A stretch of 64,000 bases of DNA. Source: Leptospira weilii serovar Ranarum str. ICFT. Its GTDB lineage: Bacteria; Spirochaetota; Leptospiria; Leptospirales; Leptospiraceae. Below the pieces are notes generated by a model. The model searched no databases. It saw nothing but the letters and a program-made list of their open reading frames with translations, and was not told where the DNA came from. The position numbers were made by a program, and so were the translations under genes. The stretch covers positions 124,001 through 188,000 of the forward strand of contig NZ_AOHC02000041.1 in the NCBI RefSeq assembly GCF_000332415.1. The letters are read 5' to 3'. Below are positions 17,335 to 50,505 of this stretch, one piece after another (position 1 is the stretch's first letter; every line of letters starts with the position of its first letter).

Positions 17335-17434
17335 GCGGTTTGGTTGCATATTCATTCTTTCCAAAAAACCGTCTTTGACTTTGAAATCTAAAAACAATTG
17401 CCGGTTTTATTCGCTCCTTAGGCCGAACTCACGT

Positions 17435-17785
17435 AACGCGAGTTCCTACATTACGGGAATAAGCAGTTATGACTAATGTTCTGATTTTTAAAGACTAAAA
17501 AAATATAAAAGTTGTTATATTCCGATTTTATTTTTTACGGAAAAATGAACCTTTAGGAAACGGATTCCCATTTTAAGTTACATTAGTCGAAATTTAAATG
17601 TACAAAAAGAAGTCTTATTTTGATTTGAGCGTGAAAACATTTTTATTTGTCTTATTTTTGAAAAAAATGAAATATGATTTGTTGAAATATCAAAAATACG
17701 ATAAATATGAATCTTTTATGTTTTGTTGGCCCAATAGTGTCAATGGATTAGATTCAGAGTTTCTCGTGATTTAAGGAGTAAATCA
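17435..17785. other. AT-rich region upstream of the DUF1554 lipoprotein gene
   Basis: About 350 AT-rich bases after the IS982-like right end. No open frame with coding character is seen. The promoter of the lipoprotein gene should lie here; AAGGAG occurs directly before its start. Confidence 0.45.
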
Positions 17786-18595
17786 ATGATTATGAGAATC
17801 AAAAATAAACTTGCGATTCTATCGGCTTTCACGCTGGTATTTGTCGCGTGTTTAAATAAGTCATCTGGTAACGACAGTACGGTTTTAAGTGGATTGATTT
17901 CGCTTATCTCTAACGAGCAGGGATGTGTCGGATTGGATTGTCCAAAGAATCGGACGGCAAGCGGTAATCAGCTTCAGAGTGGACAAAGTCTACAGTCGGC
18001 TTTTCCACAAGGTATGACTCCGTATATCTTTACGACATCGTCTTCGGGTGTTGTTCACAATGGAAACTTTGGGGGTGTTACGGAAGCGGATGCGTTTTGT
18101 CAGAATCATATTCCTTCGAGCGTTCCAAGCACTGGAATATACAAAGCGATGATCACGGACGGAGTTGCTAGAGTGGCGACTACAGTGGGTCCTAATTCCA
18201 CGGATGGACAAGTAAACTGGGTGTTCCAACCGAATCAACAGTATCAAAGAGCCGAGGACGGTGCGATCGTAATGACTACGAATAGTTCCGGTATGTTTGA
18301 TTTTGCAAACGGCGCGAGACTGGAAAATCCATTTACGCAAATTGCCGCTTCCGGTCAGTGGACCGGCTTAAATTCGGATTGGACAGTTTGGAAATCCGGA
18401 GGTTTACCGATTACTTGTACCTCCTGGAATAGTTCTGCCCTTAATCTTTTTGGATCGTTTGGGAGTTCGACTGGTACGGACTCGGATATTCTTGCGGCTA
18501 AGGCTTCGACGGGAGGAAACTTTACGACGTCTTGTTCCAGCACTCGTACAGCCTATGGTCCGTATAATTTAGGTCTGGTCTGTGTGGAACAGTGA
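17786..18595 (+). CDS. DUF1554 (Len-type) outer-membrane lipoprotein
   Basis: A 269-residue protein with a lipoprotein signal ending at FVAC (Cys22), a low-complexity Ser/Gly/Asn linker, and a C-terminal DUF1554 domain of about 180 residues. Domain hallmarks are ADAFCQNH, IYKAMITDG, VNWVFQPNQQY, WTGLNSDW and CTSWNSS, with several cysteines for disulfides. DUF1554 proteins of pathogenic Leptospira (the LenA-F group) are surface lipoproteins reported to bind host factors such as factor H, laminin or plasminogen. Whether this paralogue does so is inference. It sits at the edge of the mobile-element cluster. Confidence 0.85.
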   Translation: MIMRIKNKLAILSAFTLVFVACLNKSSGNDSTVLSGLISLISNEQGCVGLDCPKNRTASGNQLQSGQSLQSAFPQGMTPYIFTTSSSGVVHNGNFGGVTEADAFCQNHIPSSVPSTGIYKAMITDGVARVATTVGPNSTDGQVNWVFQPNQQYQRAEDGAIVMTTNSSGMFDFANGARLENPFTQIAASGQWTGLNSDWTVWKSGGLPITCTSWNSSALNLFGSFGSSTGTDSDILAAKASTGGNFTTSCSSTRTAYGPYNLGLVCVEQ

Positions 18596-18670
18596 GAAAT
18601 AAGATCGAATAATGATTTTAGAATATTCGATTTTGTAGAAATGCCACACAATCCAATTTCGAAAAATAAT

Positions 18671-18706
18671 AAAAAGAGCGGGATTACTTTCGATTCCGCT
18701 CTTTTT
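18671..18706. terminator. Bidirectional intrinsic terminator
   Basis: AAAAAGAGCGG (18671-18681) pairs with CCGCTCTTTTT (18696-18706). Runs of A and T on the two sides allow termination of both convergent genes, the DUF1554 lipoprotein and the secreted protein at 18870. Confidence 0.8.
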
Positions 18707-18869
18707 ATTGATTTTGTAAATCTTAAATTATCTTATAACTTGTCTCAAAACTTTCGAACTCTTTCGCGCCACACTCGGTTTTGTATCTTTTGTTTGAACG
18801 AATCGCGGCATGAAATATCGAAATCCTTAAAATCAAAATTTTTATTTCAAAAAACTCATTTTTGGAATA

Positions 18870-20018
<1,149 letters not shown>

Positions 20019-20050
20019 TCCGAAGATCCTTAAGTCCGGGAGAAAAATGA

Positions 20051-20470
20051 TCAAGCGGAATCTTTTGCGTTTGGAGTTTTCATTTCCTCTTCCCGAACAA
20101 AAGCGCTGTGTTTTTCGTAAAGCTCGCCGATACAAGGAAATCGAAACACAAGGTGATCGGTTTTTCCCTCTTTCGAGAAATGTTCCTTCGCTTGCCCGAC
20201 TCCGTCCTGATGAATCCAGGATTCGAACCGGTCCGCGACTTTCAGAAAAATTAAGAACTCGTGATCGTCCGTCTTCTTTAGAAATACGTCGAAGTTTTTA
20301 ATCTTTCCCTTTGCTAGTCGAACTCTCATTCTTTGTCCTTCGTCCAGTTTTGAGAACGGAATTTTCGGAATGTAAAAGTCGTTTAACGTTGATACGATCT
20401 TTCGAAAGTCGTCCTTTTTTGAAATCAGCTTCCTCCATTCTTCCCGTTTCGGATCGATCGAGTTCTCCAT
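20051..20470 (-). CDS. Hypothetical cytoplasmic protein
   Basis: A 139-residue, charged protein with no signal peptide or membrane segment and no motif I recognise. A purine-rich AGAGAGGTAAAAA precedes the ATG. It lies 32 bases upstream of the Svf1-like gene on the same strand, so cotranscription is likely. Confidence 0.65.
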   Translation of the reverse strand: MENSIDPKREEWRKLISKKDDFRKIVSTLNDFYIPKIPFSKLDEGQRMRVRLAKGKIKNFDVFLKKTDDHEFLIFLKVADRFESWIHQDGVGQAKEHFSKEGKTDHLVFRFPCIGELYEKHSAFVREEEMKTPNAKDSA

Positions 20471-20568
20471 TTTTTACCTCTCTGAAAACGGTTCCGGAAA
20501 GGAGAATTCAAGGAGGGTAAACCCGATTTTTTTTTGAAATAGAAAAGAAAATTTCGATTTTTAGCTTC

Positions 20569-21207
<639 letters not shown>

Positions 21208-21264
21208 CGCATTCAAACTTTAGAACAGAATCATATTCTATTATTCTATCATTGCAAAATTTTA

Positions 21265-22473
<1,209 letters not shown>

Positions 22474-22489
22474 TCGTTTCAAACAAAAG

Positions 22490-22548
22490 TTCCCGGCAGC
22501 CATACAAGGTTCCGCAGCGGCCATTTTACGTGGCCGCCGGGCCGGGAA
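22490..22548. terminator. Nested inverted repeat after icd
   Basis: TTCCCGGC (22490-22497) pairs with GCCGGGAA (22541-22548), enclosing GCGGCC (22517-22522) paired with GGCCGC (22532-22537). It lies 16 bases after the icd stop. There is no clear T-run, so it could be a terminator, an mRNA-stabilising structure or a small mobile palindrome. Confidence 0.45.
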
Positions 22549-22600
22549 TTTAAAATCGATCCGTATATAACTCGTGCAGCTCGGAATTTCAATCGTAACT

Positions 22601-23277
<677 letters not shown>

Positions 23278-23281
<4 letters not shown>

Positions 23282-24047
23282 ATTTTTCGAATGTACTCTA
23301 AAATTTTTCTTTCAAAATACGGTTTATGAAGGACATAAACGTTTTTTTGAGAGACTGAGATCCTGAAATCCTCGTTTTCTTCGAGTCCCGTAATTACCGC
23401 GATCGGAATATCATTGAATTTTTCCTGCTTGCGGATCGTTTCCACGAGTTCTTCTCCCGAAAAGTCGGGCATGATCCAATCGGTGAGAATGTAGGAGATT
23501 TCTTCGCCGAAAGATTGAAGGTATTCGTACGCCTTTTTTCCTTCCGTAAATGCATGGAAAGAGTAACCGTTTTTTTCCAGAATTTTTCCTAAAAGAAGTA
23601 AATTCAGCTCCGAATCGTCTACGATGAGAATTTTTCCCGCCTTTTGCGATTCTATAGAATTCGATTGATAAGAGAGTTTTATGATTTCTTTAATTACTAT
23701 TTTGAATTCTTCGATTCCGGAAGGTTTCGGAAAAATTCCGTCAAAACCGAATTCAATGGATTTTGTACGATTGGCTTCGATATCTCCCGAAGTGATCAGA
23801 TATATTTTAGAATTTTTGCATATATTGTCTTTGTTTTCTCGCAGGCCGTTTCGAATGGTTTTGCAAACCGTAAATCCGTCGGAGTCCGGAAGGATCATTC
23901 CGATCGTGATTAGATCGAAATTTTCCCGAAAGGTAAGATCCAATCCTTCCTTTGCCGAACTCGCTTCGAAGATTTGAAAATCTTCCGCCGGAAAAAAAGA
24001 CGATATGATTTTTCTGACGGTTGTACCGGAATCTAAAACGAGCACCT

Positions 24048-24051
<4 letters not shown>
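23278..24051 (-). CDS. Tandem receiver-domain protein with one degenerate receiver
   Basis: A 257-residue protein made of two CheY-like receiver domains with no output domain. In the first (residues about 1-120) the phospho-acceptor position is Gly51 ([11 protein letters not shown]) instead of Asp, although the Lys of the KP motif is kept. The second (about 139-257) is intact, with VDDSE, Asp191 in LTDWIMPD and HKPY. Signal input probably comes through the second domain. It is the last gene of a four-base-overlapping run with the 129-aa gene and mazG. Confidence 0.8.
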
Positions 24052-25242
<1,191 letters not shown>

Positions 25243-25321
25243 ATACGTTTCCTCCAAGAACGGCGGGAGTTTTGTTCCAACTTTTTATCGCCGAGCTAAG
25301 TCTGCACCCTTTTTCAGTCCG

Positions 25322-25357
<36 letters not shown>

Positions 25358-25395
25358 CTGAAGTATAGTTAAAAAAAATACTTTGTAGGCGCTTT

Positions 25396-25917
25396 ATGAT
25401 ACGTTCAAAAAGTCTTATCGTTCTTTCACTCATTCTGGTCGCGGTTGCGAGTCGTTATTTTCCACACCCGGCTAATTTTACGCCGATCCTTGCGATTTCC
25501 CTTTTTGCGGGAGCCCATTTTGTTTCTAAAAAACTGTCTCTGCTTCTTCCGATAGGCGCCCTTTTTATCAGCGACCTGTTGATAGGCTTTCACGATCAGA
25601 TACTTCCGGTTTACGGAATATCTTTACTTTTGGTCGTAGCGGGATGGCAGTTGAGAACTTCTTCTTCCGCAGTTAGAATTGCACTTTGGTCCTTGGGCGG
25701 GTCGATTTTTTTCTTTCTGATCACCAACTTTTACGTATGGATGGCCGGATATTATTCCTATGATCTGAACGGACTCGTTCAGTGTTTTATTATGGCGATT
25801 CCTTTCTTTCAAAATTCTCTTTTGGGAGACGCGTTTTATACGACCGTTCTTTTCGGCGGATTGGCTCTGATCGAAAGATTGGGTTGGATGAAACTCGCAC
25901 CCGTTCCCGTTAAATAA
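25396..25917 (+). CDS. DUF6580-like integral membrane protein
   Basis: A 173-residue protein with about five membrane segments. [21 protein letters not shown] and the following GAHF match the conserved N-terminal signature of the DUF6580 family, which resembles substrate-binding components of ECF-type vitamin transporters. The ligand is unknown. It has its own upstream region and a good terminator downstream, so it is probably monocistronic. Confidence 0.65.
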   Translation: MIRSKSLIVLSLILVAVASRYFPHPANFTPILAISLFAGAHFVSKKLSLLLPIGALFISDLLIGFHDQILPVYGISLLLVVAGWQLRTSSSAVRIALWSLGGSIFFFLITNFYVWMAGYYSYDLNGLVQCFIMAIPFFQNSLLGDAFYTTVLFGGLALIERLGWMKLAPVPVK

Positions 25918-25937
25918 ATTCTTTCTTTGAACAACTC

Positions 25938-25969
25938 GCCTTCGTTGACTCGAAAGAGTTTCCGAAGGC
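25938..25969 (+). terminator. Intrinsic terminator after the DUF6580-like gene
   Basis: GCCTTCG (25938-25944) pairs with CGAAGGC (25963-25969), with an extra GACTC/GAGTT pairing inside, followed by a T-rich tract (TGTTTTATCTTTTTT). Confidence 0.75.
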
Positions 25970-26043
25970 TGTTTTATCTTTTTTCCTTTCCGCAAAACTA
26001 GGTTAGGATTCATAAAAAGAATTCTCAAGAGAATTCTTATATT

Positions 26044-26143
26044 AGAGTTTTTGAAAAATTCCATATTTGCTTTTAACAAAATGGCGTCATTCGTTCGTTT
26101 TGTTAAAAAAGAAAGAGAAGAAAATTAATTTTTCAACAACTCT
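26044..26143. repeat. Short inverted-repeat element, AGAGTTGTTG family, copy 2
   Basis: Starts AGAGTTTTTGAAAAATT and ends AATTTTTCAACAACTCT, matching the ends of 5310-5410 but with a different centre (it contains TTTTGTTAAAAAAG-like and TTTTAACAAAATGG-like arms that can pair). It lies four bases from the stop of the outer-membrane protein gene. Confidence 0.6.
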
Positions 26144-26147
26144 CGTT

Positions 26148-27419
<1,272 letters not shown>

Positions 27420-27607
27420 AGGTTTTAGGAAGTGAGAGATAGATAAGACGTAAGAATTCAAACATTTTTTTCCCGAGTATGCAAAAAGAAAAACGTTACA
27501 AAATTCTCTTCGCTAAAAATAACGAAATAGAACGATCTTATCGAATGTTTACGTCCTAAAACAGGTTCCGAAACGATCCGATCCGAATAGAAATAAAAAG
27601 AGAGATT

Positions 27608-28168
27608 ATGAGTTTAACCAAATTGGCGGTTTGTGTTTTTTGCGGTTCCCGTTCGGGGACCAATCCGGTTTATACCGAGGCGGCTCGGGACTTGGGCCGA
27701 TTGCTCGTGGAAAAAAATTTCGATTTGGTTTTCGGGGGAGCTTCCTGCGGTATTATGGGAACGATCGCCGATGCGGTGATGGAAAAAGGAGGCGGAGTAT
27801 CGGGAATCATTCCCGATTTTCTTTCCATCAAAGAAGTCAAACACGATCGAGTCAAAGATCTTATGATCGTTTCTTCCATGCACGAAAGAAAGTTTAGAAT
27901 GTATGAAAAGTCCTCCGGTTTTATCGCGTTGCCCGGTGGAATCGGAACCTTGGACGAACTCGTGGAAATTACGACTTGGAATCAATTGAAGCTGATTTCA
28001 AAACCTTTGGGTCTACTCAACGTAAACGGTTATTTCGACTATTTGCTCAAACAATTGGGGAGAATGGTGGACGACGGTTTTTTAGATCCGGAAACTAAAA
28101 ACGGTCTGATCGTTTCGGATGATCCGGAAGAATTACTCGATCTACTCAGCCAACGTTTTATTTTGTAA
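27608..28168 (+). CDS. LOG-family nucleotide 5'-monophosphate phosphoribohydrolase
   Basis: A 186-residue Rossmann-type protein with the LOG signature PGGIGTLDE at residues 109-117 and the paired catalytic Arg/Glu segment [15 protein letters not shown] enzymes cleave the N-glycosidic bond of nucleoside monophosphates; in bacteria they are often annotated as TIGR00730 or lysine-decarboxylase-like proteins in error. A GAGAGATT site lies before the ATG. No operon partner is evident. Confidence 0.88.
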   Translation: MSLTKLAVCVFCGSRSGTNPVYTEAARDLGRLLVEKNFDLVFGGASCGIMGTIADAVMEKGGGVSGIIPDFLSIKEVKHDRVKDLMIVSSMHERKFRMYEKSSGFIALPGGIGTLDELVEITTWNQLKLISKPLGLLNVNGYFDYLLKQLGRMVDDGFLDPETKNGLIVSDDPEELLDLLSQRFIL

Positions 28169-28293
28169 AAGGTTTTGTATGATTCAGCGCTTGCCTAAAA
28201 TGTAATCTTATAAAGTTCTGAAAATTAATTTGTAATCTTTGGATCTGATTTACTAACCCCTAACAAACTAATCCCTATCTACTTGAAACGTTC

Positions 28294-30332
<2,039 letters not shown>

Positions 30333-30354
30333 GATGTACAAAGTCTCTCGCGTC

Positions 30355-30452
<98 letters not shown>

Positions 30453-30600
30453 GTTTGTCGATTTGAAGAAAGAAGAATCTTGAATACCAACTTCCGAAAA
30501 CAAGTTTCGACGTTCTTTTTACGAAGGCTACATCATCCGCCTTGTCCGTGAATATGCTACCTAAGTAAAAGCAGGTTGTAGACCGGAGGACTAAAAAAGT

Positions 30601-31239
<639 letters not shown>

Positions 31240-31340
31240 TCAAACCTCTTATTCCGAAGAAACGTTTTTAAACAAAACATTTTCCGATTCTTCTAGGATC
31301 ATCTTTTAAGGAGATTGAATTTGCTAAAGGATTTTTCCGT

Positions 31341-32678
<1,338 letters not shown>

Positions 32679-32784
32679 AATACTCGATCGCCCTTTTTAT
32701 CGAAAGGACGGTTTACTATTATTAGTTTCGGCATAAATTTCCGATTTGGAAAAGAATTTTAAACGGGGGTCCGTTTCAAAAAAC

Positions 32785-32860
32785 TAAAGCGGCACTGCTT
32801 TCTACGGATCGCAGCGCCAGGGTTGGATTCGCCCCTGTTTTTTACATTGAACTCATGTTG
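32785..32860 (+). repeat. Possible decayed IS982-TIR MITE
   Basis: The GGATTCGCCC stretch and the right end ATTGAACTCATGT resemble GGATTCGCCC and ACCGAAACTCACGT of 3358-3457. The left end is not recognisable. Confidence 0.3.
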
Positions 32861-32865
32861 ATTAA

Positions 32866-32948
32866 GAGTTTGTCCCAAAACAAAACCGTCCGATTTTATC
32901 GGAATGGCCGCAAATCTTTACGGTTGTTTTAAGTTTTGGGACAGGCTC
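32866..32948. repeat. 83-bp MITE, GAGCCTGTCCCAAAAC family
   Basis: Ends GAGTTTGTCCCAAAAC and (opposite strand) GAGCCTGTCCCAAAAC with TAA directly outside both ends (32863-32865, 32949-32951). The interior matches the 78-bp copies in the IS982-like relics, with a few substitutions and an extra five bases (the left arm reads AAAACAAAACC). Confidence 0.8.
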
Positions 32949-32976
32949 TAAGTCGATTTTCGACTAAAGGCCGTTC

Positions 32977-36744
<3,768 letters not shown>

Positions 36745-37226
36745 CTTGGGCCCTCTCGATTTTATTTTCTGTTTGTGTTGTTACAAGCGCTCAACCGATG
36801 CCGAATTTAAATTTGCGGAATCGTTAAGATCAATTCGAGTGTTTATGATTAGAATCTATCGTATTATAAAATATAAATATATTCTAAAATTCAAAAACTG
36901 AATATAGTGTTTTTAGACGTAATTTTCGAATGGAAAATAATACAAACTTTTATCGATTATGTCGGATCAAAGATTGTTGATTGGAATTTTTTTAAAGGAG
37001 CCGATTTATTTTTTGGAAATTGTAAAAAGAAGAATTTTGTAAAGTCCTAAAATCTAACCACTCGTCATTTGAAACGTCGGCATTTTTGATCCTTCCGATT
37101 TCAAAATCCTTCTCAACTTGCGGGTAACGTTACGGGAGTTAGGACGTTACACGGCTTTGTTTAGAGACGTTGACTTACGTTTGGGAGCGACGTGGCTTGA
37201 GTTCATTCTTTGGACTCGTGTTTCTT
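36745..37226. other. AT-rich intergenic region
   Basis: About 480 bases between two minus-strand genes. The stretch near 36840-36960 is very AT-rich. I see no RNA gene, repeat of the families in this window or coding frame. Confidence 0.45.
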
Positions 37227-37868
<642 letters not shown>

Positions 37869-38055
37869 AAGGCGTAAGGAAACGAAGGTCTTTAAAAAAT
37901 GCAAATCCGTTTTTGTATAATTTTTTTACAAGTTCCGCAAATTGCGGGAACTCCTATTTTGATCGTTGATCTTTTCGACTTTGCCGGTAACGAAATGGTC
38001 GTTGAACCGTAAAAATGACCTTGTAAGCGATTCTAGATTCATAAGATTGGGCCTA

Positions 38056-39387
<1,332 letters not shown>

Positions 39388-39447
39388 CTCGATTGAGGGT
39401 TGTATTTTAACTTGCCTTTCATTGGACCGTTAAAATAGTTTTCTATT

Positions 39448-39984
39448 ATGGTACACCCTTGGCACGATATTTCTCCGGGCGATCAAGTTCCGGAATTTGT
39501 AAACGGCATTATTGAAATTAAACGCGGAAGCCGCGCGAAGTACGAAGTTGATAAAGAATACGGAATTCTGAAACTAGATCGGGTTTTATATTCCTCCTTT
39601 TATTATCCCGCAAATTACGGATTTATTCCACAGTCTTATTGTGGAGATCACGATCCTTTGGATATTTTGGTTCTTTCTCAGGTTGAGTTGGAACCTTTTT
39701 GTTTGGTAAAAGCAAAAGTGATCGGTGTGATGAGAATGTTGGATTCCGGAGAGGAAGACGATAAGATCATCGCAGTCGCGGCCAACGATATGTCCGTTAA
39801 TCATATCAACGATATTTCGGAACTTCCTCCGCATTTTACATTGGAGCTCAAGCACTTCTTCGAAGATTATAAAAAACTGGAAAACAAAACCGTAGTTATC
39901 GAAGACTTTCAAAACGCGAAGTTGGCAAGAAAGATCGTTTTAGATTCTTTGGAATTGTATAAGAAAACGTTCCCAAAAAAATAA
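39448..39984 (+). CDS. ppa: Inorganic pyrophosphatase
   Basis: It hydrolyses pyrophosphate to two phosphates and so drives biosynthetic reactions forward. The family I signature DHDPLDILV holds the metal-binding Asp67, Asp69 and Asp72. [15 protein letters not shown] is also typical. At 178 residues it has the usual prokaryotic length. Confidence 0.93.
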   Translation: MVHPWHDISPGDQVPEFVNGIIEIKRGSRAKYEVDKEYGILKLDRVLYSSFYYPANYGFIPQSYCGDHDPLDILVLSQVELEPFCLVKAKVIGVMRMLDSGEEDDKIIAVAANDMSVNHINDISELPPHFTLELKHFFEDYKKLENKTVVIEDFQNAKLARKIVLDSLELYKKTFPKK

Positions 39985-40065
39985 TCGGTAAATCTTAGTT
40001 TTCGGCGAACGATTGAACTTTTAAGAGTTTCGGTTTAAATCCGGTCGGAAACTCGGTCGCAAAAA

Positions 40066-40108
40066 AAAGTATATTCCAAAATTAGAATTTAGTTTTGGAA
40101 TATACTTT
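40066..40108. terminator. Bidirectional intrinsic terminator
   Basis: AAAGTATATTCCAAAA (40066-40081) pairs perfectly with TTTTGGAATATACTTT (40093-40108) around an 11-base loop. It lies between convergent ppa and the acyltransferase gene. Confidence 0.8.
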
Positions 40109-40146
40109 GTTTTCAACCTTACGGCTTTTCAAAAAAAAGAATCCAG

Positions 40147-44915
<4,769 letters not shown>

Positions 44916-44995
44916 AGCCAAGCGGATTTTCCTGCTCGACATCCGATTTTGATCGAGGTTTCTGGACCTCAGTAATTGGAACGGAGTTTGGCTAC

Positions 44996-47422
<2,427 letters not shown>

Positions 47423-47671
47423 GATCGGTTCTTAATATATGTTTGAAAAGTAATTTATGAAAATTGAATATAATATATAAAGTCTCATAGTTCAAAAGTT
47501 TACCGTCTACCGTATCAGTGAGGGAATTCTTGCGGATGGTGTTTGTAGATGTTAAATTCTCGTTACCGGCTCGCATATTTTAAGATTTTGTGACAGTCTC
47601 AATCAACACCACGCCATTTTTTGTGGACTTTGTAAAGCCATTTGATAGATTCATTCGGGAGAATCGATAAA

Positions 47672-48241
<570 letters not shown>

Positions 48242-48343
48242 AGAGTTTGTTCGGATCCACAAAAACCTAAAACCGTCTCTTTCGGTAGTTTACGTATTTT
48301 GAATGACTTTTTTAAGGTTTTGGGAAGGTCTTCGGATTTTGGA

Positions 48344-48868
48344 TCAATCTTTTTTCCTAAAACCTAATTCCAAAAAGTTTTGGTGGAATAAAGCAGCGTT
48401 TTTCGGACTGAGAAGTTTCACTTTTTTTTCTATAACCGTAATGTGAAAATCGACATATTCGTTTCGATAGGCTTCTCCTTCCTGAATTGAAAAATCAATA
48501 CTTGAAAATATTCTACCTTGTTTGATTGGCTTTCTGATTTGAAACGGAAGTTCTTTGTGACCTTCCCCGTTTAACGAAATTTTGAATAAAGAAATAAATT
48601 CGGAGGGAAACCGAGTGTTTGCACCAAGTACGATCTGATAATTGCCCGATATTTTAGTAGGGAATCGAATCGTCGCAGAAAGATCGTTGTTCAGTTTGAA
48701 GTTTAAATAAAATGGATAACTGGAAGTTTCCTCTTCTTTGAAATAATTCGGAAGTGTAATATCATGACTCCATATTCCGTTCGTTGAAAATGGAGCTAAA
48801 AGAATAATCCATAAGAATAATTGAATTCGTTTGGATTGTAAAAGTTTCATGGAAAGTATCGTTTTCAT
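48344..48868 (-). CDS. Hypothetical secreted protein
   Basis: A 174-residue protein with an N-terminal hydrophobic signal (RIQLFLWIILLAPFSTNGIW) and a beta-rich remainder (LSATIRFPTKISGNYQIVLG). No family recognised. It is 22 bases downstream of the preceding lipoprotein-like gene on the same strand, suggesting one transcript. The ATG at 48868 or the one at 48850 could be used. Confidence 0.6.
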   Translation of the reverse strand: MKTILSMKLLQSKRIQLFLWIILLAPFSTNGIWSHDITLPNYFKEEETSSYPFYLNFKLNNDLSATIRFPTKISGNYQIVLGANTRFPSEFISLFKISLNGEGHKELPFQIRKPIKQGRIFSSIDFSIQEGEAYRNEYVDFHITVIEKKVKLLSPKNAALFHQNFLELGFRKKD

Positions 48869-48890
48869 TCTTTCAAGAATGTCGTCTAAC

Positions 48891-49535
48891 TTACAACTTC
48901 ACGAACTTACCCAAAACTTCCAGGACCTTGGGTCCTTTGGAACCTGCCTCTTTTTCTAAAAACGAGCCCGTAAAAACATGAGCCTTTTGATTCACGATAA
49001 AAATTCTCTGATAGTTATGAATTTTAAGATTTTTACCGCCGACCGGTTGTTCAAACCTGCTTTCTAAAAGGACACTATCGATTCCGTGGATTTTGGATTT
49101 TTTCGGAGGATTGATCATTTCATATTTTTGTAATACGACCGGATAAAGACCCGTCATTGTGGAAATGTAATCATCCAAGGAAATTTCCCTCGGTTGTTTG
49201 GAAAGGTCCTCTATCGTATAATTGATGTTAGTATTGAATAAACCTGCTTCCGTACTTCCTTGCGGATATTCAAAAAGAAAAAAGTTGATTCCTACAAATT
49301 CAAGAGCCTTTTTGATCGTGCCTGAATTGTCCGTGTCCGATGCGATTTTTTCCGTTTGGTTCATGAGGTTCGGATTATCGTTAAAATTCCAACCTTCGTA
49401 GTCGAGTCCGAGTCCGAGAGAAGGAATTTGAACCACTTTCGCGTTTGGTTTTAAGGAATGTTCTTTTTTACAATCGAGTATTACGAATGTTAAGAAGAGT
49501 AGGATGAAGAGAATACGAATCGGATTGTGTTTCAT
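48891..49535 (-). CDS. Putative lipoprotein
   Basis: A 214-residue protein with a hydrophobic signal ending in a possible lipobox (FVILDC). The rest is a beta-rich domain with PSLGLGLDYEGWNFND and later HGIDSVLLESRF. The pattern resembles stress-response lipoproteins that share a PsbP/LpqN-like layout, but I cannot assign a family. The ATG at 49535 gives the signal peptide; the frame is open to 49595. Confidence 0.55.
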   Translation of the reverse strand: MKHNPIRILFILLFLTFVILDCKKEHSLKPNAKVVQIPSLGLGLDYEGWNFNDNPNLMNQTEKIASDTDNSGTIKKALEFVGINFFLFEYPQGSTEAGLFNTNINYTIEDLSKQPREISLDDYISTMTGLYPVVLQKYEMINPPKKSKIHGIDSVLLESRFEQPVGGKNLKIHNYQRIFIVNQKAHVFTGSFLEKEAGSKGPKVLEVLGKFVKL

Positions 49536-49763
49536 ACGGTTGGATCTCCTAAGAAATGAAAAGAATACTTTTTTCGATAAAAAAAAGCGAGTCAATTTAG
49601 AATTTATCCTAGAACGTATCTTATTTTCTTTTCCGCATGTACGAAGAAAGTTGTCGAATGTGAAAAATTTAAGATAAGCCGCTTTATTTCATTTAACGGA
49701 AATAAGGCGAAGGATTCTTGTGTTCGGTTGTGTTTTAATTGAAAAGGGGTTTTTAAAGAAATA

Positions 49764-49791
49764 AAAAAGCCGATCCGCAGATCGGCTTTTT
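49764..49791 (-). terminator. Intrinsic terminator after the cytochrome oxidase gene
   Basis: AAAAAGCCGATC (49764-49775) pairs with GATCGGCTTTTT (49780-49791) around CGCA. It lies 21 bases beyond the stop of the minus-strand oxidase-subunit gene, with U-run on that strand. Confidence 0.85.
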
Positions 49792-49812
49792 AGGATTTTC
49801 AAGAACGATCGA

Positions 49813-50403
<591 letters not shown>

Positions 50404-50505
50404 CTATCCTGAATGTGGACCGCATAGATTGCGGATGGTTTTCCGGGCGGTAAACCGCGACCTGGAGGACATCCTGGCAAGGTCTGAAAAAGCCTCAAGT
50501 ACATT

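Noticed and set aside
47423..47671. Degraded copy of the GGGACAGG-type MITE near 47585
   Set aside because: Only a short stretch (TTTTGTGACAGTCTC) resembles the right end and no left end is present, so it is too weak to call.
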